In this document: positions 35,197 to 44,217 of the stretch, in pieces
How positions within the stretch are numbered: the stretch's first letter is position 1
Layout: each line of letters opens with the position of its first letter
Source: Methylobacillus gramineus
GTDB taxonomy: Bacteria > Pseudomonadota > Gammaproteobacteria > Burkholderiales > Methylophilaceae
Assembly (NCBI RefSeq): GCF_020532675.1
Contig: NZ_JAJAVE010000003.1
Coordinates: 434,001-498,000 of the forward strand
Direction: 5' to 3'
Length of the DNA stretch: 64,000 nt
Translations under genes and position numbers: made by a program
The notes under the pieces: model-generated
Seen by the model: the letters and a program-made list of their open reading frames with translations, nothing else
Database searches by the model: none
What the model was told of the DNA's origin: nothing

Positions 35197-38100
35197 TGAA
35201 GAAGCGAGCAATTGCTATCGCTATCAGCGTGATGATGAGCGGTGGGGCGTATGCGGAATCCTTGCTGATCAGTGATCGCAGTTATGCAGCAGACATGCTG
35301 CCGACACGTGACAGGTCAGCGTCTGATTTCGTGCAGGAAACCGGCAAACGCATCGACCATGGCCGCGTGGATTTGCATGGTATGCCAGCCCCTGCCGAAC
35401 GGCAGGGGCCGACCAGTTATCCATTGCCTTCCGGCATTAGCAGCAGTGCACTGGAGCGCATGCGGGCCGCGGCGATGCATGTGCCGCAGGTTGAGCCACA
35501 AGTGTTCACGCGGCTGGTGGAGAACAATGGCGCTGCGCAGTTTGAGTCCGGCAAGGCCGATCTCACCAGCAGCTCCATTGCCGAGCTGGAGCAACTGGCT
35601 GCGCAATTGCAGGGCAAGCGCAATGTGCGCATTGATATCGCCGGGCATACGGATAGCCAGCGCTTGTCGCCGAATGCCAAGAAGATTTTTGTCGATAACC
35701 AGGGCTTGTCCGAGGCACGCTCACTTTCGGTGGCGGCATTCCTCAAGCAGAAACTGGGACTGGAGGACAAGCAGTTCAGCATCAGCGGTTATGGCGAGGG
35801 CCAGCCGCTGGCGAGCAATGACAACCCAACAGGCATGGCGCAAAACCGCCGCGTGATCATTCGTATCTGGTTTGACGAGCAGGAGGTCATCCCGGCAGCG
35901 CCAGTGGCTGTCGTGCCACCTGTACGCAGTGCCTGCGAGGCGACGACGATTGCCAAGTCTGATGCACCTTTCCGTATCAGCATTGATGGCGAACCGGTGA
36001 GCCTGGAAGAAGGTGCGCTGGAAGCGGACCGCCAACGCTGTACCGACGTGGCGCTGGAAAAAGCCGATATCCAGGTAAGGTATGACAACCTGTCTACCCT
36101 GCCACAGATGAATGTCTGGAATACCACGCGTGGCGTGGTGCGAGGCGAGGAAGCGCAATTCCGTACCTGGGCCAACTACCTGCCCTGGATCAAGCACGCA
36201 GAGATCCGCGTGTTCATGCCGGGTCAGCAAACACAGGAAAATCCGCTGGCAGTATTGCCGGTGGACTGGAATGGCGTGACCAAGTGGCAGGCCAAGGTGG
36301 AGGCGACTGAGCAGGTGATGTACCTGCTGCGCGTCTATGATGCGCAGGATCGATATGATGAAACCGTGCTCAAGCCGCTGGAAATTCTCTCCCATGCCAC
36401 ACCGCGCATCGAGAACGATCTGCAACCTGGCAAAGAGGAGCTGATTGGCTATGGGGAAAACAGCCTGAGCCTGCGCAATATTCCGGTCAAGGGCGGCACG
36501 GTGACGGTCAATGGCCGCTTCATCCAGCCGGGCCAGCGTATCGAAACGCTTGGCCTCAATGTGCCTGTGGATGCCAATGGCCGCTTTGCCATCAAGCAGA
36601 TCATGCCGCCAGGGCCGAATAGTGTTGAGGTCAAGCTGGTGGAAGCTGATGGCGAATTTACCAGCTTCCGCCGCAACCTCAATATCGCCGATGACGACTG
36701 GTTCTATATCGCCGTTGGCGACATCACTGCGGGCAAGAACAACGTACGTGGCCCGGCACAATTGGTTACAGGCGATACCCAGCATTACGATGGCTCCAGC
36801 CATATTGATGGACGTGGTGCCTTTTACGTCAAGGGTAAGGTCAAGGGTGAGTACTTGCTGACCGCAGCAGCGGATACGCGCGAGCAGCCACTGGAACACC
36901 TGTTCTCCAACTTCTCGTCCAAGGACCCGCGCTACCTGTTGCGCAACATCAATCCCGACCTGTATTACCCGGTCTATGGTGATGACAGTACTACTGTGGA
37001 CGATGCGCCAACCCAGGGCAAGTTCTACGTGAAGCTGGCACGCGGTGATTCGCACGTGATGTGGGGTAATTTCAAGACCTCATGGAGCGGTACCGAGCTA
37101 TTGCAATACTCGCGCGGCCTCTATGGTGCCAATGCCAAGTATCGTTCCGACAATACCACCAAGTACGGCGAGAAAGCCACGGTGGCCGATGCCTTTGCCG
37201 CCGACCCTGGTACGCTGGGCGCGCGTGACGAGTTCCGTGGCACCGGCGGTTCGCTCTATTACTTGCGCAACCAGGCCTTGACCATGGGTTCCGAGCGTAT
37301 CTGGGTGGAAATACGCGACCGCGATTCTGGCCTGGTGGTCGAGCGCAAGCTGCTGACTCCGGCGCAGGATTATGAAATCAATTACCTGCAAGGCCGACTC
37401 ACCCTGCGCGAGGCGTTGAACTCCACCGGCGCTGCGCCCAGCATGATCAGCACTGCCTCCATCAACGGCAATGAGCTTTACCTGGTGGCGAACTATGAAT
37501 ATGTGCCAGGCCTTACCCGCGTGGACAATTTCTCCACCGGTGGGCGTGTCTCGCACTGGGTGAATGATTATCTGCAAATCGGTATTACCGGCTTCAAGCA
37601 GGGTCAGGGCATGCTTGAACAGAAGCTTAATGGCCTGGATGCAACGGTACGCTATACACCGGGTACCTTCATCAAGCTGGAAGCCGCCCATTCAGAAGGC
37701 GCGGGGGCTGGTGCACAGACCTCGCTAGATGGTGGTTTCGCCTTCAATGGCCTTACCACCAGTGGCGAGCCAGCCAAAGCTTACCGTGTAGAGGGATCGG
37801 TCGATCTGGCCGATGTGACCGACAAGGCTAAGGGGAAAGTGACAGCATACGTACAGAACCGCGAACGAGGCTTCTCCGGACCTGGCCAGATCACCACTAC
37901 GGGTGAAGCGGTTGACCAGCATGGCATCAAGGCTAACGTGCAGGTGGCAGACAACACCTTTGTTGATGCCAAGGGCGATGTGCGAAAAGCGGATACGATA
38001 GACAGCCAGGCCATTGAGCTTGGTGTCCGCCAGCAGCTAAACCCAGAATGGCAGGCCGGTGTGGCGGTGCGCCAGGACGATCGCAATGTGCATGTAACCA

Positions 38101-39404
38101 ATGCCAGCAGCCTGCTCTCGCGCAACGGCAACCGTACCGATGTGCAGGTACGGATGGATTACACCCCGGTGGATCGCGATGCCGAAGTGCAGGACGGCGA
38201 GCCTTTGCCGAAGAAAGACTGGAGTACCTATGGCTATCTGCAGGGCACGGTGGCCCGCGATGGTGAGCGCGAGGATAACAATCGCGCCGGGCTGGGCATG
38301 AGCTGGAGAATCAATGATCGCCTCAAGCTGGTAGCTGAAGGTTCACAGGGCAATCTTGGCCCAGGCGTGAAGCTAGGCGCGGATTACCGCCTGTCTGACC
38401 GCAGCAACGCTTACAGTAACTATCTGGTGGAGAATGAGCGGCCAGACAATGCCTGGCGTGGTCGCCAGGGCAGTTGGGTGACGGGGACGTCGTACCGCGT
38501 GACCGATGAAATGCGTGTGTTTGGCGAAACCCGTACCATGGATGGTTCTGGCGTGCAAAGCCTGGTCAATGCCTTTGGTCTGGATTATGCCGCCAATGAT
38601 TTTTGGAACTTTGGTGTCAAGGGTGAGGCAGGCAAGGTATCGCATCCATTGTCGGGCGACATCAAGCGCAAGGCCGTGAGCTTCTCGCTGGCCTACAAGC
38701 GCGACAACACCAAGTACAGCGGCAACCTGGAATTCCGGGATGAAACCAGCAATATCACGGGTGACCGCGATACCTGGCTCATCCGCAATACCTTCGGCCA
38801 CCAGGCCACGCCAGAATGGCGTTTGCTGGGCAAGTTGAACTGGTCAGTTTCCAACAACAGCCGTGGCGCGTTTTACGATGGTGATTACCATGAAATCGTG
38901 ACAGGTGCTGCTTACCGACCGATTGACAATGACCGCTGGAATACCTTGTTCAAGTACACCAACTTCTATAACTTGCCGTCCCCTGGACAAGTGTCACCTT
39001 CGGGCTTCACTGCAGATTACGCGCAGCGCAGCCAGGTGTTGTCGATTGACACCATCTATGACGTCAAGCCATGGTTGTCCCTGGGTGCCAAATATGCTTT
39101 CCGCATTGGTGAGTTGAAAGACAGCAAGGTCGATGGGCAGTGGTTTTCCAGTCGGGCTGACCTGATGATCCTGCGGGCTGATTGGCACTTCGTGAAGGAA
39201 TGGGATGCCGTGGTCGAACTGCGTAACCTGCGTGCGACCGAGGCCAAAGATTCCCGTGCAGGTGCATTGCTGGCGGTGTACAGGCACATGGCAGAAGGCG
39301 TCAAAGCAGGTGTGGGTTATAACTTCACCAATTACTCGGATGACCTGACCAACCTGTCGTATCGCAGTCGTGGCTTCTTCGTTAACGTGATCGGGACGAT
39401 GTAA
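35193..39404 (+). CDS. OmpA-domain outer-membrane beta-barrel protein
   Basis: 1403 residues. Signal peptide (MMKKRAIAIAISVMMSGGAYA). An OmpA-like peptidoglycan-binding domain lies at about 105-230 (FESGKADLTSSSIAELEQLA, IDIAGHTDSQRLS, GLSEARSLSVAAFLKQKLGL, NRRVIIRIWF). A mixed beta region follows (about 240-520; GTVTVNGRFIQPGQRIETLG, DDDWFYIAVGDITAG) and then a very long strand-rich barrel-like part to the C-terminus (FFVNVIGTM). Having the OmpA module near the N-terminus, ahead of the barrel, is the reverse of classical OmpA. GGAGG stands 8 bp before the ATG. Translation is coupled to the giant DUF11 protein, so I infer a pair in which this protein anchors or exports the partner. Confidence 0.82.
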   Translation: MMKKRAIAIAISVMMSGGAYAESLLISDRSYAADMLPTRDRSASDFVQETGKRIDHGRVDLHGMPAPAERQGPTSYPLPSGISSSALERMRAAAMHVPQVEPQVFTRLVENNGAAQFESGKADLTSSSIAELEQLAAQLQGKRNVRIDIAGHTDSQRLSPNAKKIFVDNQGLSEARSLSVAAFLKQKLGLEDKQFSISGYGEGQPLASNDNPTGMAQNRRVIIRIWFDEQEVIPAAPVAVVPPVRSACEATTIAKSDAPFRISIDGEPVSLEEGALEADRQRCTDVALEKADIQVRYDNLSTLPQMNVWNTTRGVVRGEEAQFRTWANYLPWIKHAEIRVFMPGQQTQENPLAVLPVDWNGVTKWQAKVEATEQVMYLLRVYDAQDRYDETVLKPLEILSHATPRIENDLQPGKEELIGYGENSLSLRNIPVKGGTVTVNGRFIQPGQRIETLGLNVPVDANGRFAIKQIMPPGPNSVEVKLVEADGEFTSFRRNLNIADDDWFYIAVGDITAGKNNVRGPAQLVTGDTQHYDGSSHIDGRGAFYVKGKVKGEYLLTAAADTREQPLEHLFSNFSSKDPRYLLRNINPDLYYPVYGDDSTTVDDAPTQGKFYVKLARGDSHVMWGNFKTSWSGTELLQYSRGLYGANAKYRSDNTTKYGEKATVADAFAADPGTLGARDEFRGTGGSLYYLRNQALTMGSERIWVEIRDRDSGLVVERKLLTPAQDYEINYLQGRLTLREALNSTGAAPSMISTASINGNELYLVANYEYVPGLTRVDNFSTGGRVSHWVNDYLQIGITGFKQGQGMLEQKLNGLDATVRYTPGTFIKLEAAHSEGAGAGAQTSLDGGFAFNGLTTSGEPAKAYRVEGSVDLADVTDKAKGKVTAYVQNRERGFSGPGQITTTGEAVDQHGIKANVQVADNTFVDAKGDVRKADTIDSQAIELGVRQQLNPEWQAGVAVRQDDRNVHVTNASSLLSRNGNRTDVQVRMDYTPVDRDAEVQDGEPLPKKDWSTYGYLQGTVARDGEREDNNRAGLGMSWRINDRLKLVAEGSQGNLGPGVKLGADYRLSDRSNAYSNYLVENERPDNAWRGRQGSWVTGTSYRVTDEMRVFGETRTMDGSGVQSLVNAFGLDYAANDFWNFGVKGEAGKVSHPLSGDIKRKAVSFSLAYKRDNTKYSGNLEFRDETSNITGDRDTWLIRNTFGHQATPEWRLLGKLNWSVSNNSRGAFYDGDYHEIVTGAAYRPIDNDRWNTLFKYTNFYNLPSPGQVSPSGFTADYAQRSQVLSIDTIYDVKPWLSLGAKYAFRIGELKDSKVDGQWFSSRADLMILRADWHFVKEWDAVVELRNLRATEAKDSRAGALLAVYRHMAEGVKAGVGYNFTNYSDDLTNLSYRSRGFFVNVIGTM

Positions 39405-39421
39405 GTCTGCGGGAATCTAAA

Positions 39422-39823
39422 ATGCGATTCGAGATTGACTACTTGAAGGAACACCATGTCAGCCGCTTGACGATGTCTGGCATCATGGTGTTGCGTGAAT
39501 ACCGGGGCATGATCCTGTCTATCATGGCCGAGATGGAAGCCAGACATACCCGGAAACTGATTGTCGATTTGCGCCATGTCACCCTGAGCTTGAGTTTGAC
39601 TGACACGGCCACCTTACCTGACATCAATCAGGAGCTGGGAGTCGGCGATGACTACCGGGTGGCCATGATCTTCATGGAGCATTCGCCCAAGGCTACGGGG
39701 GTCAAGCTCTATGAAATTCTCGCCGCCCATAGGGGCTACGATCACAAATTGTTTACCCGCTATCCTGCAGCCCTACTATGGTTCCTGAATCAGGATAAGG
39801 AGCTTATGCGGGTTGCTATGTAG
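39422..39823 (+). CDS. Small STAS/SpoIIAA-like protein
   Basis: 133 residues, no signal peptide or membrane helix. The pattern of a strand-rich start (EIDYLKEHHVSRLTMSGIMV), a helix, then RKLIVDLRHVTLSLSLTDT and RVAMIFMEHSPKATGVKLYE looks like a STAS/SpoIIAA-like alpha-beta fold. The phosphorylatable Ser of anti-sigma antagonists is not clearly placed. It begins 17 bp after the OmpA-barrel gene with no terminator and is probably the last gene of that operon. It may be a cytoplasmic regulator of the surface genes, or unrelated. Low certainty on the fold, fair certainty that it is a gene. Confidence 0.6.
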   Translation: MRFEIDYLKEHHVSRLTMSGIMVLREYRGMILSIMAEMEARHTRKLIVDLRHVTLSLSLTDTATLPDINQELGVGDDYRVAMIFMEHSPKATGVKLYEILAAHRGYDHKLFTRYPAALLWFLNQDKELMRVAM

Positions 39824-39943
39824 CCAAATTGATATGGCGCATTGGTTCTCGCTGGCAGTGTCCAGTAGCAAATCCACGGTCTGTTCTGTGTACTCCATCA
39901 TGGGCAGCACAGACTGCGTAAAACAGTTATGTCTAAACCAAGT

Positions 39944-42121
39944 CTAGAATTTGGCTTGCAGCCCAAGAGTCAGCATGCGTGGTGCGCCGGGTAATACCCA
40001 GGTGCTGTTGTAGGAGCTGTCGTAGTATTCACGGTCAAACACATTGGTCACGTCAAAGGATAATCTGAGTTTGGGGTCAATTTGCCAATATGTTGTTAGC
40101 CTTGCCGTGACGTAAGAAGGCAATTCAAACACATCTTCTGTACTATCCGCACGCTTGCCAACGTAGGTGAAGCCGCCACCCAGGCCTAGCTTGCCGCCGT
40201 TGGCCAGGGTTTGCTCATGCATGAGCAGGGCGTTGGCAGAATGCTTAGGGATATTGGAAAGGCGTGAGCCGGAAGCGATAAAGCTGTTGGCGCTGGTAGG
40301 GACATCTTTACCCAGGTAAGCGTCAATATAGGCATAGCTGGCAATGGCGCGCAGGTGATCAGTGATTTGGCCACTCAAGTCCAGTTCAAGGCCACGACTA
40401 CGTACTTCTCCCGCTGCGATACTGAAGTCAGGGCTCAAGGGATTGGTGGTGAGAACATTTTGTTTTGTGATGTCGTAAACCGAGATGCCGCCACCCAGAC
40501 GCTGGTCAATAGATTGATACTTCATGCCGATCTCAAAGGCACGGCCACGTTCTGGGTCAAAACCATTGCCTGCACTATCTACACCAAAGCTGGAGCCACC
40601 TGCCACACCGGAGTTAGGGCGGAATGAGCGGCTCCAGGATGTATATAGTGAGATTTCCGGATTGACGATATAGGTGAGGCCAGCGCGAGGTGAGGTGACG
40701 AAGTGATCCTGCTTGGAAGTGCTGTTGTTGATTTTATTGTCCAGGTCTTGCCTGTAGGATTCAAAACGCAGGCCACCCATCAGTTTCCATTTATCAGTCA
40801 AGCTCAGCTGGTCTTGCACAAACAGCGCAACATCAGTCTGTTTTTCATAGAAGTTGGTACCTACGCCAAATAGACTGGAGGCGGGCTGGTTCAAGCCATA
40901 CACAGGTGCGTAGACGTTGGTGTTCCAAATTGCACCTTCCCGGCGTGACAGCATGAACTGATCATTATTGAAACGATAGGCTTCCATGCCGATCATGAAA
41001 TCATGTCCGATGTTGCCGGTCTTGAACTTGCCGTTGAGATCTGCCTGGATCGACAAATCATCAGATTGATAGTCACGCAGACGCCACTGGCGGCCTACAT
41101 TACCGCTTGGGCTAATGAAACTGAGCGCGGGCCTGGTTTCCAGTGCCCCTCCTTTGGTAGAGTTGTCCTTGTACACCAATCCGACCTTACCTCGCCACTG
41201 GTTGGAAAACTCATGGTCTAGCGTCAGCTGGTGAGTATAGGCCTCCATGGTGAAGTCGCCTGCATTGGGTTCGCCGAGAAAGCGACTGCGCTTGATGTTA
41301 TGTAAGCGATTGCCATTGCTGTCACGGATAGCGATACCCCTATCCATCGGCAGGCGGTGTTTTAAATACTCCAGCTCGTAGTTCAAGGTGGTGGATGGAC
41401 CGAGCAATAAAGTAAAAGAAGGCGCGATCAGCAGGCGTTCGCTGTCCACATAGTCCCTGAAACCGCCATTGTCTTCGGCGGCGACAATCATACGATAAGC
41501 AAGATTGTTAGTGAGTGCGCCTGTGGAGTCTATCGAACTGCGGTAGCTGTCATAACTGCCGACATAGATTTCAGCCACATTGCTGGATTTGAATTGGGGT
41601 TTCTTGGTCACCACATTGAGCGTGCCACCTGGCTCACTATTGCCGTAAAGCGCGGCAGCTGGTCCTTTGAGAAATTCTACCCGTTCAGTATTGGCAGTGT
41701 CTCGTGGCGGATTGTAGCCACGATTGCCAGAGAAGCCATTACGTAAAATTGCAGGCCCGGTATTTTCATGCCCGGCAAAACCACGAATGGCAAAGTTATC
41801 CCACAGGCCACCAAAGTTGTTCTGACGGCTGACACCGCTCACCAGGTCATAGGTGTCGGCGACGCGGGTGGCGCGCACATCATCCAGCACTTGCCGGGAA
41901 ATGATTTTGACTGCCTGTGAGGTCTCCTGCGCTGGCGTATCCGTACGCGTTGATGCGCCAGAATCACGCTGGTAATACGCATTTGACTTGCTTTGCTCAC
42001 TCTTTGTGTTGACGGTGATTTCTTCCAGTTGGGTACTTTTTTCTGGCTCCTGGGCATTGCTGGTGCTTGATAGCATGAGCAGGGCCGGTAGCAGGGTTCT
42101 CGCGTATGTATGGATTGTCAT
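39944..42121 (-). CDS. TonB-dependent siderophore-type receptor
   Basis: 725 residues from the ATG at 42121. Signal peptide (MTIHTYARTLLPALLMLSST, end SNA), TonB box (EEITVNT), plug domain at about 45-170 (VKIISRQVLDDVRATRVADT, FAIRGFAGHENTGPAILRNG, VEFLKGPAAALYGNSEPGGT) and a 22-strand barrel ending in the aromatic LQAKF. Siderophore-receptor features include the FLKGPAAALYG-PGGT plug motif. There is no N-terminal STN signalling extension, so no direct sigma/anti-sigma control. A GTG at 42214 would add 31 residues but spoils the signal peptide. It is convergent with the STAS-like gene. The ligand is probably ferric siderophore, but no biosynthesis genes are near. Confidence 0.9.
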   Translation of the reverse strand: MTIHTYARTLLPALLMLSSTSNAQEPEKSTQLEEITVNTKSEQSKSNAYYQRDSGASTRTDTPAQETSQAVKIISRQVLDDVRATRVADTYDLVSGVSRQNNFGGLWDNFAIRGFAGHENTGPAILRNGFSGNRGYNPPRDTANTERVEFLKGPAAALYGNSEPGGTLNVVTKKPQFKSSNVAEIYVGSYDSYRSSIDSTGALTNNLAYRMIVAAEDNGGFRDYVDSERLLIAPSFTLLLGPSTTLNYELEYLKHRLPMDRGIAIRDSNGNRLHNIKRSRFLGEPNAGDFTMEAYTHQLTLDHEFSNQWRGKVGLVYKDNSTKGGALETRPALSFISPSGNVGRQWRLRDYQSDDLSIQADLNGKFKTGNIGHDFMIGMEAYRFNNDQFMLSRREGAIWNTNVYAPVYGLNQPASSLFGVGTNFYEKQTDVALFVQDQLSLTDKWKLMGGLRFESYRQDLDNKINNSTSKQDHFVTSPRAGLTYIVNPEISLYTSWSRSFRPNSGVAGGSSFGVDSAGNGFDPERGRAFEIGMKYQSIDQRLGGGISVYDITKQNVLTTNPLSPDFSIAAGEVRSRGLELDLSGQITDHLRAIASYAYIDAYLGKDVPTSANSFIASGSRLSNIPKHSANALLMHEQTLANGGKLGLGGGFTYVGKRADSTEDVFELPSYVTARLTTYWQIDPKLRLSFDVTNVFDREYYDSSYNSTWVLPGAPRMLTLGLQAKF

Positions 42122-42219
42122 GAGGGCTGTCTGATGAGGGTTAAGGTCTTTTTGCTGAGCGAGCAGTAGGGAAAGATAAAAATTAAAGACGCTGAGTATA
42201 ATTAATTGCAACACAATTG

Positions 42220-42234
42220 CGCAACAGTGTTGCG
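42220..42234. promoter_or_regulatory. Perfect dyad in the receptor promoter
   Basis: CGCAACAGTGTTGCG is a perfect 7-bp dyad around one base. It sits on the -35 side of the receptor promoter read on the minus strand. A partial second copy (TTGCAACACAATTGCGCAA) lies directly next to it. It has the form of a repressor operator. Confidence 0.45.
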
Positions 42235-42392
42235 AAAATATAAATCAGTATAAGTGTTGGAAATACCTTGAGACTCTTGCTGGTGGGGCGTTGGTGACTA
42301 TCAAGGCGCTATGAAGAATAGCCTTTTCACGGAAGGAGTCTAATCAAAATAGACTATAGCCCTGAGTCAAGCTTACACATCATGAGGGTAAT

Positions 42393-42410
42393 TTAGTCGC
42401 AGCTGAGTAC
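42393..42410. promoter_or_regulatory. Candidate PEP-CTERM-regulon operator (weak copy)
   Basis: TTAGTCGCAGCTGAGTAC keeps the left arm of the dyad and 4 of 7 bases of the right arm. It stands 74-91 bp upstream of the PEP-CTERM start at 42484. A poor -10 (CTAAAT, 42455) lies near the expected distance. Confidence 0.35.
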
Positions 42411-42483
42411 AGCGAGTGCTCAGTGTCTTGTCCGGCATGGAAGATGACCGGGTGCTAAATTAAATCTGAACGGGGAGTAATAC

Positions 42484-43110
42484 ATGAACATCATCCATCA
42501 AGCTGTACTTGCCACTATGGCTTTCACTGCGCTGGAGGCGAATGCCGCCTTGCCAGACAATGTACTGACGCCAGTGAGTGCTGTGGCATCCAGTACATTG
42601 TTTACGGTCAGCGTGGACAATTTAATCGATAATTCAGGCCTGAATGGAGAACTGCATAGCGGCAACTGGTCTGATATGTGGCTCAAGGACGGGACCTTTC
42701 CTGTTGACACAACGGCTTTGCTGACCTTTGATCTGGGACAGTCCTACAAGCTGAGCAGCGCCCTGATCTGGCAATATAATTCCGATATCGATTACAACCG
42801 TGGCGTCAAAGATTTCTACATCAAGGTGTCAAATGATGGGGTGAATTTTGAGACCATCGGTGATCTGCATTCATTGACAGCATCCAAAGGTGGGAACATT
42901 CCTGCTCAAGTGGTAGATTTCAGTGCAGCTGCCCGTTATGTGCAGTTTGATATCCGTACCAACCACGACCAGCAATGGCCATGGGTGGGCCTGAGTGAAG
43001 TGAAGTTTGTGACGGCGCCAGTGCCTGAGCCGACTAGCTATGCCATGTTGGGTCTGGGCATTGCATTGGTGGGTGCAGTCGTGCGTCGTCGCAACCGTAA
43101 TCAGGCTTAG
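42484..43110 (+). CDS. PEP-CTERM protein with discoidin-like (F5/8 type C) domain
   Basis: 208 residues. Signal peptide (MNIIHQAVLATMAFTALEAN, end NAA). A galactose-binding/discoidin-like beta-sandwich spans about 30-175 (DNLIDNSGLNGELHSGNW, LTFDLGQSYKLSSALIWQYN, DFYIKVSNDGVNFETIGD, ARYVQFDIRTNHDQQWPWVGLSEVKF). This is typical of carbohydrate-binding surface modules. The C-terminal tag is VPEPTSYAMLGLGIALVG with AVVRRRNRNQA. GGGGAG precedes the ATG. It lies well away from the main PEP-CTERM array but shares the candidate operator. It may bind the cell's own exopolysaccharide. Confidence 0.82.
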   Translation: MNIIHQAVLATMAFTALEANAALPDNVLTPVSAVASSTLFTVSVDNLIDNSGLNGELHSGNWSDMWLKDGTFPVDTTALLTFDLGQSYKLSSALIWQYNSDIDYNRGVKDFYIKVSNDGVNFETIGDLHSLTASKGGNIPAQVVDFSAAARYVQFDIRTNHDQQWPWVGLSEVKFVTAPVPEPTSYAMLGLGIALVGAVVRRRNRNQA

Positions 43111-43123
43111 TTTCTTTCTGATA

Positions 43124-43144
43124 GGGCGGCTGCAATAGCCGCTC
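43124..43144 (+). terminator. Hairpin after the discoidin-like gene
   Basis: GCGGCT and AGCCGC, extendable by two pairs including one G-T, close on GCAAT. Only TCATTC follows, so termination strength is doubtful. Confidence 0.35.
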
Positions 43145-43289
43145 TCATTCATGGACTTGGTGCTGCTTGTGCATATCACTGCATATTCATCCCTTTAGCG
43201 TCGATCAGGCATTCACGCCGATATCGCCGTCCCCATATCTTAGCCAACTCGCATTCGGGTATAATTTCGTTTTTATGTGAGTTGTTGCT

Positions 43290-43547
43290 ATGCCTATCTA
43301 CGATTATCAGTGTTCAAGCTGTGGTTACAAGACAGAGGTGATGCGCAAGGTCAGCGAGGCGAGTACTACCGTCTGCCCCGAGTGCCATAAAGACACTTTC
43401 CAGAAGCAGGTGTCCGCGCCCAATTTCCAGCTGAATGGAACAGGCTGGTATGCCACAGACTTCAAAGGCGGCGGTTCTGCTGCGGCGAAAAAAACGGAAG
43501 AATCAGCGCCTGCTGCCGCCTGCGCTACTGGCTGTGCCTGCCATTAA
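43290..43547 (+). CDS. FmdB-type zinc-ribbon protein
   Basis: 85 residues. The N-terminal MPIYDYQCSSCGYKTEVMRK and the later VCPECHKD give two CxxC pairs, a zinc ribbon typical of the FmdB family. The tail (FQLNGTGWYATDFKGG, then Ala/Lys-rich, ending CATGCACH) is also usual for proteobacterial members. The family is widespread; its role is not established. It lies 36 bp ahead of the DUF502 gene, an arrangement common beside aspS in betaproteobacteria. Confidence 0.88.
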   Translation: MPIYDYQCSSCGYKTEVMRKVSEASTTVCPECHKDTFQKQVSAPNFQLNGTGWYATDFKGGGSAAAKKTEESAPAAACATGCACH

Positions 43548-43583
43548 GCGCGTGCTGCTTACCGCTTCATTATTAGGGTGAAC

Positions 43584-44204
43584 ATGAAAAGTTACTTTAT
43601 TACCGGTTTACTGGTGTTGGTGCCGTTGACGATTACGGTCTGGGTCTTGAGTACCCTGATTGGCTTGATGGACCAAAGCTTGTTGTTATTGCCTCACCAG
43701 TGGCGTCCAATTGAGCAGTTTGGCCGTGAAGTGCCTGGCCTGGGTGCGATCCTGACTTTGCTGATTATTTTTGGTACTGGCCTGATTGCCACCAATTTCT
43801 TTGGCAAACAGGTGATCTTGCTCTGGGAAAACCTGCTGGGCCGTGTGCCGGTGGTCAAAAGCATTTATAACAGTGTGAAACAGGTCTCAGATACCCTGTT
43901 TTCCGACTCAGGAAATGCGTTTCGCAAGGCATTGTTGGTGCAATACCCACGACAAGGCAGCTGGACCATTGCATTCCTGACAGGTCAGCCTGGTGGCGAT
44001 GTGGCCAATCACCTGCAAGGCGAATATGTCAGTGTGTATGTACCTACAACTCCCAACCCGACCTCGGGATTCTTCCTGATGATGCCAACGGCAGATGTGA
44101 TCGAGCTCGATATGAGCGTGGATGAAGCCCTGAAATACATTATTTCTATGGGAGTAGTGGCACCTCCTGTCAAAACTCCCATTATTACTAACTCTACAAT
44201 ATAA
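43584..44204 (+). CDS. DUF502 membrane protein
   Basis: 206 residues. Two transmembrane helices near the N-terminus ([20 protein letters not shown] and [19 protein letters not shown]), then a cytosolic or peripheral domain with the family motifs [20 protein letters not shown] and [18 protein letters not shown] at 43584 is preferred over GTG at 43578, because AGGGTG then stands five bases upstream. Function unknown in the family. It stands immediately before aspS (13 bp) and is probably co-transcribed. Confidence 0.9.
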   Translation: MKSYFITGLLVLVPLTITVWVLSTLIGLMDQSLLLLPHQWRPIEQFGREVPGLGAILTLLIIFGTGLIATNFFGKQVILLWENLLGRVPVVKSIYNSVKQVSDTLFSDSGNAFRKALLVQYPRQGSWTIAFLTGQPGGDVANHLQGEYVSVYVPTTPNPTSGFFLMMPTADVIELDMSVDEALKYIISMGVVAPPVKTPIITNSTI

Positions 44205-44217
44205 GATATTGATTCCT

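Larger units (their letters stand above)
42122..42483. other. Divergent control region between receptor and PEP-CTERM gene
   Basis: About 360 bp. For the receptor, read on the minus strand, TTGCGC-N18-TATACT is a plausible -35/-10 pair that overlaps the dyad at 42220-42234. For the PEP-CTERM gene there is AGTCTA-N7-TAGACT (42337-42355) and a copy of the TTAGTC dyad at 42393. I saw no Fur-box-like sequence. Confidence 0.45.

Noticed and set aside
33442-37055. Long minus-strand open frames (for example 33442-34743 and 35721-37055) inside the giant surface genes
   Set aside because: They lie wholly antisense to strong coding frames, have no ribosome site and show Cys/His/Arg-rich compositions typical of shadow frames.
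42122-42483. Fur box before the siderophore-type receptor
   Set aside because: No GATAATGAT-like repeats; the only clear dyad is CGCAACA-G-TGTTGCG.
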